Assembly (NCBI GenBank): GCA_900555075.1
Contig: USJO01000043.1
Span: 1 to 7,142 of the forward strand
Source of the DNA: an uncultured Clostridium sp.
Lineage (GTDB): Bacteria; Bacillota; Clostridia; TANB77; CAG-508
Length of the DNA stretch: 7,142 nucleotides
Direction: 5' to 3'
The notes below the pieces were generated by a model. It was given only the letters and a program-made list of their open reading frames with translations, was not told where the DNA came from and ran no database searches. The number at the start of each line of letters is the position of its first letter. Position 1 is the stretch's first letter. Position numbers and translations under genes: made by a program. Shown here in pieces: positions 1 through 5,108 of this stretch.

Positions 1-189
1 ATAAAAGCTGACTATTATCGAAATCCCAACATGGAATATTGTGTCCGCTGTCAGATACTGGAACGTGATGCTCCTTTAATCGACCTGACGCTCACTGTTC
101 CAACGGAATCTGAAGCAATGGCAATTGCAGCAAACTGGACACAAAAGAATGAAAAGATATACGCCAATCTAATGGCCGAATTATTATAG
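1..189 (+). CDS. C-terminal fragment of an unrecognised protein
   Basis: An open frame runs from base 1 to a TAG at 187-189 and is cut by the left edge, leaving 62 codons. The visible peptide begins IKADYYRNPNMEYC and ends IYANLMAELL. It has two cysteines in a CVRC arrangement (residues 14-17), an Ala-rich helix-like stretch and no hydrophobic membrane segment, so it looks like the end of a soluble protein. Reasons to accept it: it stays open across the whole left edge, its codon use is balanced and GC-richer than the rest of the window, and a strong terminator hairpin begins 17 bases after the stop. I do not recognise the family. The short charged C-terminus resembles the small accessory proteins often carried by mobile elements, but that is only an impression. 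The start lies outside the window. Confidence 0.6.
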   Translation: MKADYYRNPNMEYCVRCQILERDAPLIDLTLTVPTESEAMAIAANWTQKNEKIYANLMAELL

Positions 190-199
190 GTATATCCCC

Positions 200-260
200 A
201 AAAAAAGAATGAACTGTATTTTAATTTTCATTGCAAATACAGTTCATTCTCTTTTTATTT
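200..260. terminator. Bidirectional intrinsic terminator between convergent genes
   Basis: A perfect 15-bp inverted repeat (206-220 AGAATGAACTGTATT; 236-250 its exact reverse complement) encloses a 15-nt loop. It is flanked by an A-run on the left (200-205) and a T-rich run on the right (252-260), so it has a U-tract in both directions. The + strand gene ends 16 bases upstream and the minus-strand gene ends about 30 bases beyond, so it can terminate both. Confidence 0.92.
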
Positions 261-280
261 AGCTCGGATTTGTATTATCA

Positions 281-1504
281 TTATCTTCCAAGGAATGTTC
301 CTATAAAGATTCCATAGTAGTTACCAATGACATATCCAAGAGTACCGACCAGAAGTGCCGGAACTACCATTGCCTGCCATCCTTTTGCAATTGCAAGCGC
401 TGCGGCTGTTGTAGGTCCACCTATATTTGCATTCGATGCAATACAGATCTCTTCCAGGTTGAATTTGAAAATCTTACCAAATACAAAGGAGACGATCATG
501 TTCATACCAACGATGATTGCACAGAATACAAGGAGTAATGGTGCCTGTGTCACGATCAGGTAGATAGATGCCGGAACACCGATTACTGCAAAGAAGATAT
601 GAATCAGGAATGTACCAATTTCCTGTGCGCCACCAATATTTCCCATAAATTCTGGTTTAATTGTTGCCAATAACATGGTCAATGTAGGCATGATCAAATA
701 TTTGTTTCCAAGAAGACCGTTTAATAATGACAGTCCAAAATTACTTGTTGGAATCAATCCTGCAAAGAAATCTGCAATTGCTGTAGAAATTGCTACGATT
801 GCAAATGCAATCGCAAGTGCCTCTGCGATATCGATCAGTGCGACCGGTTTTGCTTTCCAGTAACTTGCTGCCTGGTTTTCACTTTCACCACTTGCTTTTC
901 TTGCTTCTACTTCATCTTCATCTGATTTTTCAGGATTGTAGAAAAACAAGGTTGGACCACCTAAAAATTCTGCTAATGGGTCTTCTCCATTGTATGCTTT
1001 TTCAGCAGCCTTTAAGCAGCTAGGATTTTGTTCAAGCATTTCGGTTGTAACCTCTTTATACCGTGGTGTATAGTGCTCAAGCACTTTTGTTAGTTCATTG
1101 GGAAATTCTTCAGACTCAAGCCTGTTCATAATTGTTGCTGCAACAGCAACCTGTCCTGTAAAAGACTCTCCTCTTGCTTCAGCATACACAACTTTGGCAA
1201 TAGTTTCGATGAGATCCTTTTTTCTTTGTTCCTCCTCTTGTTTTCTTTTTTCCTCTTCAGCCTTCAATTCTTCTTCATATAAAAAAGTATTTTCATACTT
1301 TATATGTTGAATAGCCATCGAAGGCACATCAGGCAAAGTTTTGCTTACCATGCAATCCTGTTTGCTTATACTCATACCTGCAATTCTTTTGTTGCATTTC
1401 ATAAATGTAAAAATTACAATTGCTAATACAACAAAGTATATAATCACGGTAAATATAAAGTAAAACATGGTTAATTGTCTTTTCCGTCTTGTTCTAGTAT
1501 TCAC
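281..1504 (-). CDS. Apparent fusion: N-terminal SleB-type cell-wall hydrolase + C-terminal DUF819 membrane domain (probable chimera)
   Basis: This is one uninterrupted frame of 407 residues. Residues 1-11 are basic and 13-35 form one membrane segment. Residues 76-97 are a Glu/Lys-rich probable coiled coil. Residues 98-192 are a SleB/CwlJ-like hydrolase domain (Hydrolase_2 type) with the VVYAEARGE motif, in which E109 matches the catalytic Glu of spore-cortex lytic enzymes, and a GGPTLFFYNP end motif. From about residue 195 the sequence becomes the C-terminal half of a DUF819 protein, with about six hydrophobic segments and the conserved NIGGPTTAAALAIAKGW stretch (360-376). About 170-190 N-terminal residues of DUF819 are absent, and the hydrolase is fused where it would normally end. 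A peptidoglycan hydrolase joined in-frame to half a transporter-like protein makes little sense, so I infer recombination, deletion or an assembly join near base 930. The start is GTG (1502-1504), supported by AGAGGT at 1514-1519 (9-nt gap). A bidirectional terminator follows the stop. Confidence 0.8.
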   Translation of the reverse strand: MNTRTRRKRQLTMFYFIFTVIIYFVVLAIVIFTFMKCNKRIAGMSISKQDCMVSKTLPDVPSMAIQHIKYENTFLYEEELKAEEEKRKQEEEQRKKDLIETIAKVVYAEARGESFTGQVAVAATIMNRLESEEFPNELTKVLEHYTPRYKEVTTEMLEQNPSCLKAAEKAYNGEDPLAEFLGGPTLFFYNPEKSDEDEVEARKASGESENQAASYWKAKPVALIDIAEALAIAFAIVAISTAIADFFAGLIPTSNFGLSLLNGLLGNKYLIMPTLTMLLATIKPEFMGNIGGAQEIGTFLIHIFFAVIGVPASIYLIVTQAPLLLVFCAIIVGMNMIVSFVFGKIFKFNLEEICIASNANIGGPTTAAALAIAKGWQAMVVPALLVGTLGYVIGNYYGIFIGTFLGR

Positions 1505-1540
1505 GCTTGTGTGACCTCTTTTCTAAAATTATATACCTTT

Positions 1541-1569
1541 ATTATAGCACAAAAATATATCGAATTCCA
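1541..1569 (-). promoter_or_regulatory. Extended -10 promoter of the hydrolase/DUF819 frame
   Basis: On the minus strand, TGCTATAAT (1541-1549) gives a perfect -10 (1541-1546) with the extended TGn element. The -35 at 17-bp spacing (1564-1569, TGGAAT) is poor, as is common for extended -10 promoters. Its 17-base core nearly duplicates that of the next gene's promoter. A second TATAAT at 1528-1533 lacks a -35 and is less likely. The intergenic stretch 1505-1598 holds nothing else clear; no strong terminator for the upstream gene is seen. Confidence 0.65.
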
Positions 1570-1598
1570 TCTTTATGTTTCAAAGCTTAAAGTAGATT

Positions 1599-2273
1599 TT
1601 AAACTACATATAGTAAAATACATATTAATTGTAATAAACTGCCAACAACACATGCTAAATGGAAAATTGAGTGCATCCATTTTTTCTTTTTGCCTAGTCC
1701 ATAAAAAATTGCTCCCACTGTGTACACTATTCCTCCTGATAGGAGTAACGCAAAACCCGTTGTTCCAAGTTGTTTAAATACAACCCCTATTTTTACAATA
1801 ATGCACCACCCCATACATAAGTAGCATATCATAGAAAACACTTTAAATTTTTTCAAATCTATTGCATTTAAAGTTATTCCTATAGCAGCCATTCCCCACA
1901 CTATTCCAAATATAGTCCATCCCACGGCAGGACTATATTCTCTTAAAGTACACAAAGCAAATGGAGTGTATGTACCAGCTATTAGTAAAAATATTGAACA
2001 ATGGTCTATTATTTGGAATACCTTTTTTGCTTTAAGTTTTGGATTTAATCCATGATAAATACTAGACATGGTATATAACAAAATTAATGTAATTCCATAA
2101 ACAATACTTGATGCTATTCCATATCCGTTTTTATTTATTGCTGAAAATATAACGCCCAAAACAATTGCCACAATACCAAGAGGTGCGCCAACAATATGTG
2201 AAACCATGTTAAAAATTTCTTCTCCTTTTGTGTATGTAGGTAATACTCTGTCTTTTAATTTAGTTCTTTTCAT
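1599..2273 (-). CDS. trhA: Hemolysin III / TrhA family (PAQR-type) integral membrane protein
   Basis: The 224-residue protein has about seven membrane segments and is the full usual length for the HlyIII/TrhA family, the bacterial branch of the PAQR (adiponectin-receptor-like) superfamily. The family landmarks are present in order: E19-xx-N22-xxx-H26 in the first segment, SSIYH (70-74), DHCSIFLLIAGTYTPF (90-105), GGIVYTVGAIFY (180-191), and HSIFH (201-205) before the last segment. The His and Asp residues (H74, D90, H201, H205) match the predicted metal site of PAQR proteins. These proteins sit in the cytoplasmic membrane and have been linked to membrane-fluidity homeostasis; a haemolysin role is historical and is not shown here. 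The ATG start is supported by AGAAAGGG (2281-2288) with a 7-nt gap. It has its own promoter and appears monocistronic, though readthrough into the downstream minus-strand gene is possible because no terminator is visible between them. Confidence 0.93.
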   Translation of the reverse strand: MKRTKLKDRVLPTYTKGEEIFNMVSHIVGAPLGIVAIVLGVIFSAINKNGYGIASSIVYGITLILLYTMSSIYHGLNPKLKAKKVFQIIDHCSIFLLIAGTYTPFALCTLREYSPAVGWTIFGIVWGMAAIGITLNAIDLKKFKVFSMICYLCMGWCIIVKIGVVFKQLGTTGFALLLSGGIVYTVGAIFYGLGKKKKWMHSIFHLACVVGSLLQLICILLYVV

Positions 2274-2320
2274 ATTTTCACCCTTTCTTATTTATTATAT
2301 GTTTTAAAGTTTTGTATAGA

Positions 2321-2349
2321 ATTATACCACAAAAATACAGTATTGTAAA
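2321..2349 (-). promoter_or_regulatory. Sigma-A promoter of trhA (TTTACA-17-TATAAT, extended -10)
   Basis: On the minus strand TTTACA (2344-2349) and TATAAT (2321-2326) are separated by exactly 17 bp, and TGG precedes the -10, giving the TGnTATAAT extended form. Transcription should begin near 2314, about 40 nt before the ATG. The promoter diverges from the tRNA promoter about 40 bp away. Confidence 0.85.
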
Positions 2350-2360
2350 AAAATTACAAG

Positions 2361-2415
2361 AAAAAAAATTTTTTTTCGAAAAAGTATTGACATATGTCAA
2401 AAAATATCTTATAAT
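2361..2415 (+). promoter_or_regulatory. Consensus stable-RNA promoter with A/T upstream element
   Basis: TTGACA (2387-2392) and TATAAT (2410-2415) are both perfect and 17 bp apart. Just upstream, 2361-2376 is a run of As then Ts followed by more As, which fits an UP element or a bent A-tract typical of tRNA and rRNA promoters. The start is expected near 2422, about 14 nt before the first tRNA. Confidence 0.9.
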
Positions 2416-2435
2416 AATTCTTGCGTTCGAGAAAT

Positions 2436-2512
2436 GCTCCCTTAGCTCAGTTGGTCAGAGCAACCGGCTCATAACCGGTGGGTCCAAGGTTCGAATCCTT
2501 GAGGGAGCACCA
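2436..2512 (+). tRNA. tRNA-Met (anticodon CAU), probably elongator
   Basis: The 77-nt cloverleaf is complete. The acceptor stem is GCTCCCT (2436-2442) with AGGGAGC (2502-2508), then A and an encoded CCA (2510-2512). The D stem is GCTC/GAGC. The anticodon stem ACCGG/CCGGT encloses the loop CTCATAA with CAT at 2470-2472, and the T arm is CAAGG-TTCGAAT-CCTTG. It lacks initiator marks (no mismatch at the acceptor end and no three consecutive G-C pairs next to the anticodon loop), so it is not tRNA-fMet. A tRNA-Ile2 read by lysidine at C34 also has CAU and a similar loop, and I cannot exclude it from sequence alone. It is first in a two-tRNA unit. Confidence 0.93.
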
Positions 2513-2528
2513 ATTTTTATTTATATAT

Positions 2529-2841
2529 GGATAGGTGGCCGAGTGGCTAAAGGCGGCAGACTGTAAGCTTAATCTAATTAAGATAAAATTTGCAGCCTAT
2601 GTAAGTGATTACATAGTGATAATCAGGCTAAGTCGGGGAAGTCTTAACAGGTAAGCTGATGATAATCCCGAGCTAAAGAGAAATCTTGAGTGTAGAGACT
2701 TTACACCTGACATCTTATATAAGATGAAGAGAAAGTCCAGACTAGAAACATTTATTTTAAAATAAATGGTAGCGAAAGCTATAATAGTAAGAAATCTGTT
2801 CTCGTACGAGTACGATGGTTCGAATCCATCCCTGTCCACCA
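2529..2841 (+). tRNA. tRNA-Tyr (anticodon GUA) interrupted by a group I intron
   Basis: The 5' exon is 2529-2564 and the 3' exon 2792-2841; joined, they give an 86-nt class II tRNA. The acceptor stem is GGATAGG (2529-2535) with CCTGTCC (2831-2837; one T-G pair), then A and an encoded CCA (2839-2841). The D arm has GCC/GGC. The rebuilt anticodon arm is GCAGA-CTGTAAA-TCTGT with GTA as anticodon. A long variable arm contains CTCGTACGAG, as expected for bacterial tRNA-Tyr, and the T arm is GATGG-TTCGAAT-CCATC. The intron lies between U35 and A36, so the anticodon does not exist until splicing. The gene starts 16 nt after the preceding tRNA and shares its promoter and terminator. tRNA finders may miss it or call two fragments. 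Confidence 0.93.
2565..2791 (+). ncRNA. Group I self-splicing intron (227 nt, no ORF) in tRNA-Tyr
   Basis: All core helices can be paired by eye. P1: exon CTGT (2561-2564) with the guide GCAG (2592-2595), giving the U-G wobble at the 5' splice site, plus AAG with TTT inside. A P1 extension hairpin spans 2568-2582. P2: 2597-2604 with 2609-2616, GUGA tetraloop. P3: TCAGG (2623-2627) with CCTGA (2706-2710). P4: TCGGG (2633-2637) with CCCGA (2667-2671), followed by the family-typical GCTAAA. P6: AAGA/TCTT with a GAAA loop (2676-2687). P7: GACTTT (2697-2702) with AAAGTC (2732-2737), the guanosine-binding helix. P8: CATCTT (2711-2716) with AAGATG (2721-2726). P9 hairpins: 2749-2768, and 2770-2781 with a GAAA loop. 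The last base, G2791, is the expected omega-G. No homing endonuclease is encoded. The gap between P7 and P3' is only 3 nt, so subgroup IA extras (P7.1/P7.2) are absent, suggesting an IC- or IB-like intron. Confidence 0.93.
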
Positions 2842-2874
2842 AAATGTAACCCTTGGGTTACATTTTATTTTTTT
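2841..2874 (+). terminator. Intrinsic terminator of the tRNA unit
   Basis: A perfect 12-bp inverted repeat (2841-2852 with 2855-2866, core TGTAACCC/GGGTTACA) is followed by ATTTTTTTT (2867-2874). The inner bases probably open to a 4-nt CTTG loop. It starts at the last base of the tRNA-Tyr CCA. Confidence 0.93.
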
Positions 2875-2881
2875 AGAATAT

Positions 2882-2913
2882 AAAAGAGGAAACTTTAAAA
2901 AGTTTCCTCTTTT
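2882..2913. terminator. Hairpin after the small membrane-protein gene; likely its terminator
   Basis: A perfect 15-bp inverted repeat (2882-2896 with 2899-2913) has a 2-base centre. On the minus strand it begins 5 nt after the stop of the 58-codon gene and its arm ends in UUUU followed by an A/U-rich stretch, which suits a terminator. It could also back up the tRNA terminator on the + strand. The stem contains an 11-base copy of that gene's ribosome-binding region. Confidence 0.7.
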
Positions 2914-2918
2914 GAAGC

Positions 2919-3095
2919 TTATTTTTTTTGACATCTTCCAAACGCAAGTCCAAGGATGAAGGACGTTGTGCAAAGAAGTAACCATTTTATAATGGTAAGC
3001 AACCATTCCACATTGAAAGATGTGAAAGTGAGTGCAATAGCAAATATTGCAAATACTATTGCGAATACGAGAGTGGGTGCAAAATAACGCTTCAT
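2919..3095 (-). CDS. Small two-helix membrane protein, 58 aa, unknown function
   Basis: This short gene encodes a peptide that begins MKRYFAPTLVF and ends LAFGRCQKK. Two hydrophobic stretches (about residues 6-25 and 30-53) are separated by a short SFNVEW turn. Basic residues at both ends suggest a helical hairpin with both termini in the cytoplasm. C41 lies within the second helix and C55 in the tail. I do not recognise a family. The evidence that it is real is strong: the ATG (3093-3095) is preceded by AAGGAGG (3104-3110) at 8 nt, a promoter lies upstream (3185-3213), a structured leader lies between, and a hairpin terminator follows the TAA. Base composition matches the low-GC part of the window. 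It is divergent from the ABC exporter operon, so a link in regulation or function is possible but not shown. Alternatives include a toxin-like or stress membrane peptide, or a small regulator of a membrane complex. Confidence 0.8.
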   Translation of the reverse strand: MKRYFAPTLVFAIVFAIFAIALTFTSFNVEWLLTIIKWLLLCTTSFILGLAFGRCQKK

Positions 3096-3181
3096 AAAAG
3101 TTTCCTCCTTTTAATTATTCGGAGGACTACGCCTCCGAAAATTTATATATTTTCAAAGGCGTAACAAGTAGTTGTTACACC
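3096..3181 (-). promoter_or_regulatory. Structured 5' leader with alternative pairings at the Shine-Dalgarno
   Basis: On the minus-strand RNA, hairpin 1 pairs GGUGUAACAA (3181-3172) with UUGUUACGCC (3167-3158) around a CUAC loop. Hairpin 2 pairs UUCGGAGG (3139-3132) with CCUCCGAA (3125-3118) around CGUAGU. Alternatively UACGCCU (3163-3157) in hairpin 1 can pair perfectly with AGGCGUA (3134-3128) in hairpin 2, breaking both. The released UCCUCC (3126-3121) can then pair with GGAGGA over the Shine-Dalgarno (3108-3103). The pairings are visible in the sequence; the switching is inferred. I do not match this leader to a known riboswitch class. Confidence 0.6.
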
Positions 3182-3184
3182 TAT

Positions 3185-3213
3185 ATTATACAATATTTAC
3201 ATAAAAAAATCAA
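3185..3213 (-). promoter_or_regulatory. Promoter of the small membrane-protein gene (TTGATT-17-TATAAT)
   Basis: On the minus strand TTGATT (3208-3213) and a perfect TATAAT (3185-3190) are 17 bp apart. Transcription should start near 3178-3180, at the base of leader hairpin 1. It is back to back with the ABC operon promoter. Confidence 0.8.
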
Positions 3214-3237
3214 ATTTAAAAACTTTTACATAATGTA
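3196..3237. promoter_or_regulatory. Candidate operator between divergent promoters
   Basis: Between the two -10 boxes the word TTTACATAA occurs twice, at 3196-3204 and 3225-3233, with starts 29 bp apart. The second copy overlaps the perfect dyad TACAT-A-ATGTA (3227-3237), which abuts the + strand -35. The first copy lies in the minus-promoter spacer. A dimeric regulator could act on both promoters here, but in AT-rich DNA such words can arise by chance. Confidence 0.35.
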
Positions 3238-3266
3238 TTGACTAAAGAATTAATTGAAAGTATAAT
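3238..3266 (+). promoter_or_regulatory. Sigma-A promoter of the ABC exporter operon (TTGACT-17-TATAAT)
   Basis: TTGACT (3238-3243) and TATAAT (3261-3266) are separated by 17 bp. The start is expected near 3273, leaving a purine-rich leader of about 78 nt before the preferred start codon. The leader shows no strong hairpin. Confidence 0.85.
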
Positions 3267-3350
3267 ACAATGATAGGATTTTAAGAAGAATTTAAGAAAA
3301 AACAATTAGAATACCATATGGAAAAATTTAAGAGAGGATTGATATTTTTT

Positions 3351-5108
3351 ATGATAGAAATGCTAAAAACGCTAGGGAAATCAGTAAGGGAATATAAAAA
3401 AACCGCAATTATTACACCCTTTTTAGTAACTTTAGAAGTAATAATGGAGGTAATTATACCACTACTTATGGCAGAGTTAATTGATAAAGGAATATATGCG
3501 GGGAATATGAATCAAGTATTAAAAATAGGTGTACTTTTAGTTGTGACATCATTATTATCTTTAGCCTTCGGAATGCTATCTGGTGTTACAGCCTCAAAGG
3601 CTTCAGCGGGATTTGCTAAAAACTTGAGAAAGGATTTATACTATAAAATTCAAAATTTTTCCTTCACAAACATAGATAAATTTAGCACATCAAGTATAGT
3701 AACAAGACTTACAACAGATGTATCAAACGTTCAAATGGCATTTCAAATGATTACAAGAATTGTTGTAAGAACTCCATTAATGCTAATATTCTCACTAGTT
3801 ATGTCATTTACGATAAATGCAGAATTATCTTTAATATTCCTAGGATTAATACCAGTAATTGGAATTGTTTTATACTTTATTATAAGCAGAGCACATCCGA
3901 TATTTGAAAAAGTATTCCAAAAATATGATTCATTAAATAATGTAGTAGAAGAAAACACCACTGGTATAAGAGTTGTAAAATCATATTTACTGGAAGAAAG
4001 TGAGAAGAAAAAGTTTGGAAAGATATCAAATGAAATATATATGGACTTTAGTAAAGCACAAAAACTAATGTCATTAACAAACCCAGTTATGCAGTTCGCA
4101 ATGTATTCTGCAATTATCCTAATATCATGGCTTGGTGCAAAAATTATAGTAACAACAAATATGGTAGACTTGGAAGTTGGCCAACTTACAAGTTTAATTA
4201 CTTATGGAATTCGTCTACTATCAAGCTTAATGATGCTTGCAATGCTACTTGTAATGAGCACAATGGCAAGAAATTCAGCTGAGAGAATATATGAAATACT
4301 AATTGAAGAACTTGATTTAAAAAATCCTAAAAAACCAGTAAAAGAAATAAAAGATGGCTCAATTGAATTTGATAATGTTTCATTTAGCTATATCGGTAAC
4401 AAGAAAAAAGAATGTTTAAAAAATATAAACATAAAGATAAAATCAGGTGAAACGGTAGGAATAATTGGTGGAATAGGCTCAGGAAAATCAACTTTGGTTA
4501 ACTTAATTCCAAGGTTATATGATGCAACTGAAGGAACAGTAAAAGTTGGAGGAAAAGACGTAAAAAAATATGATATAGAGGCTTTAAGAAATGAAGTTTC
4601 TGTTGTATTACAAAAAAATGTATTATTTTCAGGAAGCATAAAGGATAATTTAAGATGGGGAGATAAAAATGCAACAGATGAAGAGATGATTCAAGTTTGC
4701 AAATTAGCACAGGCAGATGAATTTATTCAAGAATTTCCAGATAAATACGATACATATATTGAACAAGGAGGAACAAATGTATCAGGTGGTCAAAGACAGC
4801 GTTTATGTATAGCAAGAGCACTTCTTAAAAAACCAAAAATACTAATATTAGATGACTCAACAAGTGCCGTAGACACAAAAACAGATAGTTTAATTAGAAA
4901 AGCCTTCAAAGAGAATATACCAAATACAACAAAGATAATAATTGCTCAAAGAATATCATCAGTTCAAGATGCAGACAAAATAATAGTACTTGATAATGGA
5001 ACTGTAAATGGAACAGGAACCCATGAGGAATTATTAAAAACAAACGAAATATATAAAGAAGTATACGAGTCACAAGTAAAGGGAGGCGATAATGATGAGA
5101 ACGCCTAA
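3351..5108 (+). CDS. Heterodimeric ABC exporter, degenerate-site subunit (TMD-NBD half transporter)
   Basis: The product is a half-size ABC exporter in the cytoplasmic membrane: six transmembrane helices, then one nucleotide-binding domain. Residue numbers count from an in-frame ATG at 3318. Helices fall near 29-52, 64-92, 148-168, 171-192, 258-280 and 295-315. The NBD has Walker A GGIGSGKS (384-391), Q-loop Q432, signature VSGGQ (488-492) and Walker B ILILD (508-512). Two key residues are altered: D513 replaces the catalytic Glu, and the switch His is Gln (Q544 in IIAQR). This is the pattern of the non-catalytic partner in heterodimeric exporters such as TM287/288 and BmrCD, and the canonical signature would complete the partner's site. 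Start choice: 3318 has no ribosome binding site, whereas ATG 3351 has GAGAGGA (3332-3338; 12-nt gap, rather long) and gives the family-typical opening, 585 aa. Substrate unknown; drugs, lipids or peptides are all possible. It is the first gene of a two-gene operon. Confidence 0.93.
   Translation: MIEMLKTLGKSVREYKKTAIITPFLVTLEVIMEVIIPLLMAELIDKGIYAGNMNQVLKIGVLLVVTSLLSLAFGMLSGVTASKASAGFAKNLRKDLYYKIQNFSFTNIDKFSTSSIVTRLTTDVSNVQMAFQMITRIVVRTPLMLIFSLVMSFTINAELSLIFLGLIPVIGIVLYFIISRAHPIFEKVFQKYDSLNNVVEENTTGIRVVKSYLLEESEKKKFGKISNEIYMDFSKAQKLMSLTNPVMQFAMYSAIILISWLGAKIIVTTNMVDLEVGQLTSLITYGIRLLSSLMMLAMLLVMSTMARNSAERIYEILIEELDLKNPKKPVKEIKDGSIEFDNVSFSYIGNKKKECLKNINIKIKSGETVGIIGGIGSGKSTLVNLIPRLYDATEGTVKVGGKDVKKYDIEALRNEVSVVLQKNVLFSGSIKDNLRWGDKNATDEEMIQVCKLAQADEFIQEFPDKYDTYIEQGGTNVSGGQRQRLCIARALLKKPKILILDDSTSAVDTKTDSLIRKAFKENIPNTTKIIIAQRISSVQDADKIIVLDNGTVNGTGTHEELLKTNEIYKEVYESQVKGGDNDENA

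Noticed and set aside
327..1310. Several + strand frames of 60-80 codons opposite the hydrolase/DUF819 gene
   Set aside because: They lack ribosome binding sites, mirror the coding pattern of the minus strand, and show no domain-like features.
2361..2376. A-run/T-run of about 16 bases as a terminator for trhA or the tRNAs
   Set aside because: It is a pure A/T tract with no GC stem and lies directly upstream of a perfect -35, so an UP element or bent DNA fits better.
2565..2791. IStron or mobile element carrying a transposase or homing endonuclease in the tRNA
   Set aside because: The insert is only 227 nt, holds no meaningful ORF, and is fully explained by group I intron helices.
2609..2842. 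Minus-strand frame of 77 codons across the tRNA-Tyr gene and intron
   Set aside because: It reads the antisense of tRNA-Tyr; the MVDRDGFEPS-type opening is a familiar false protein made from the back of tRNA genes. The intron and tRNA explain the region.
2779..3006. Minus-strand frame of 75 codons overlapping the tRNA 3' exon, terminator and small gene
   Set aside because: Its GMDSNHRTRT-like end is again tRNA antisense. It crosses a terminator and overlaps the better-supported 58-codon gene in another frame.
3318..3350. Upstream ATG at 3318 as the start of the first ABC gene
   Set aside because: It has no ribosome binding site and adds 11 residues not expected at the family N-terminus; ATG 3351 has GAGAGGA upstream, though with a long gap. 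Not fully excluded.
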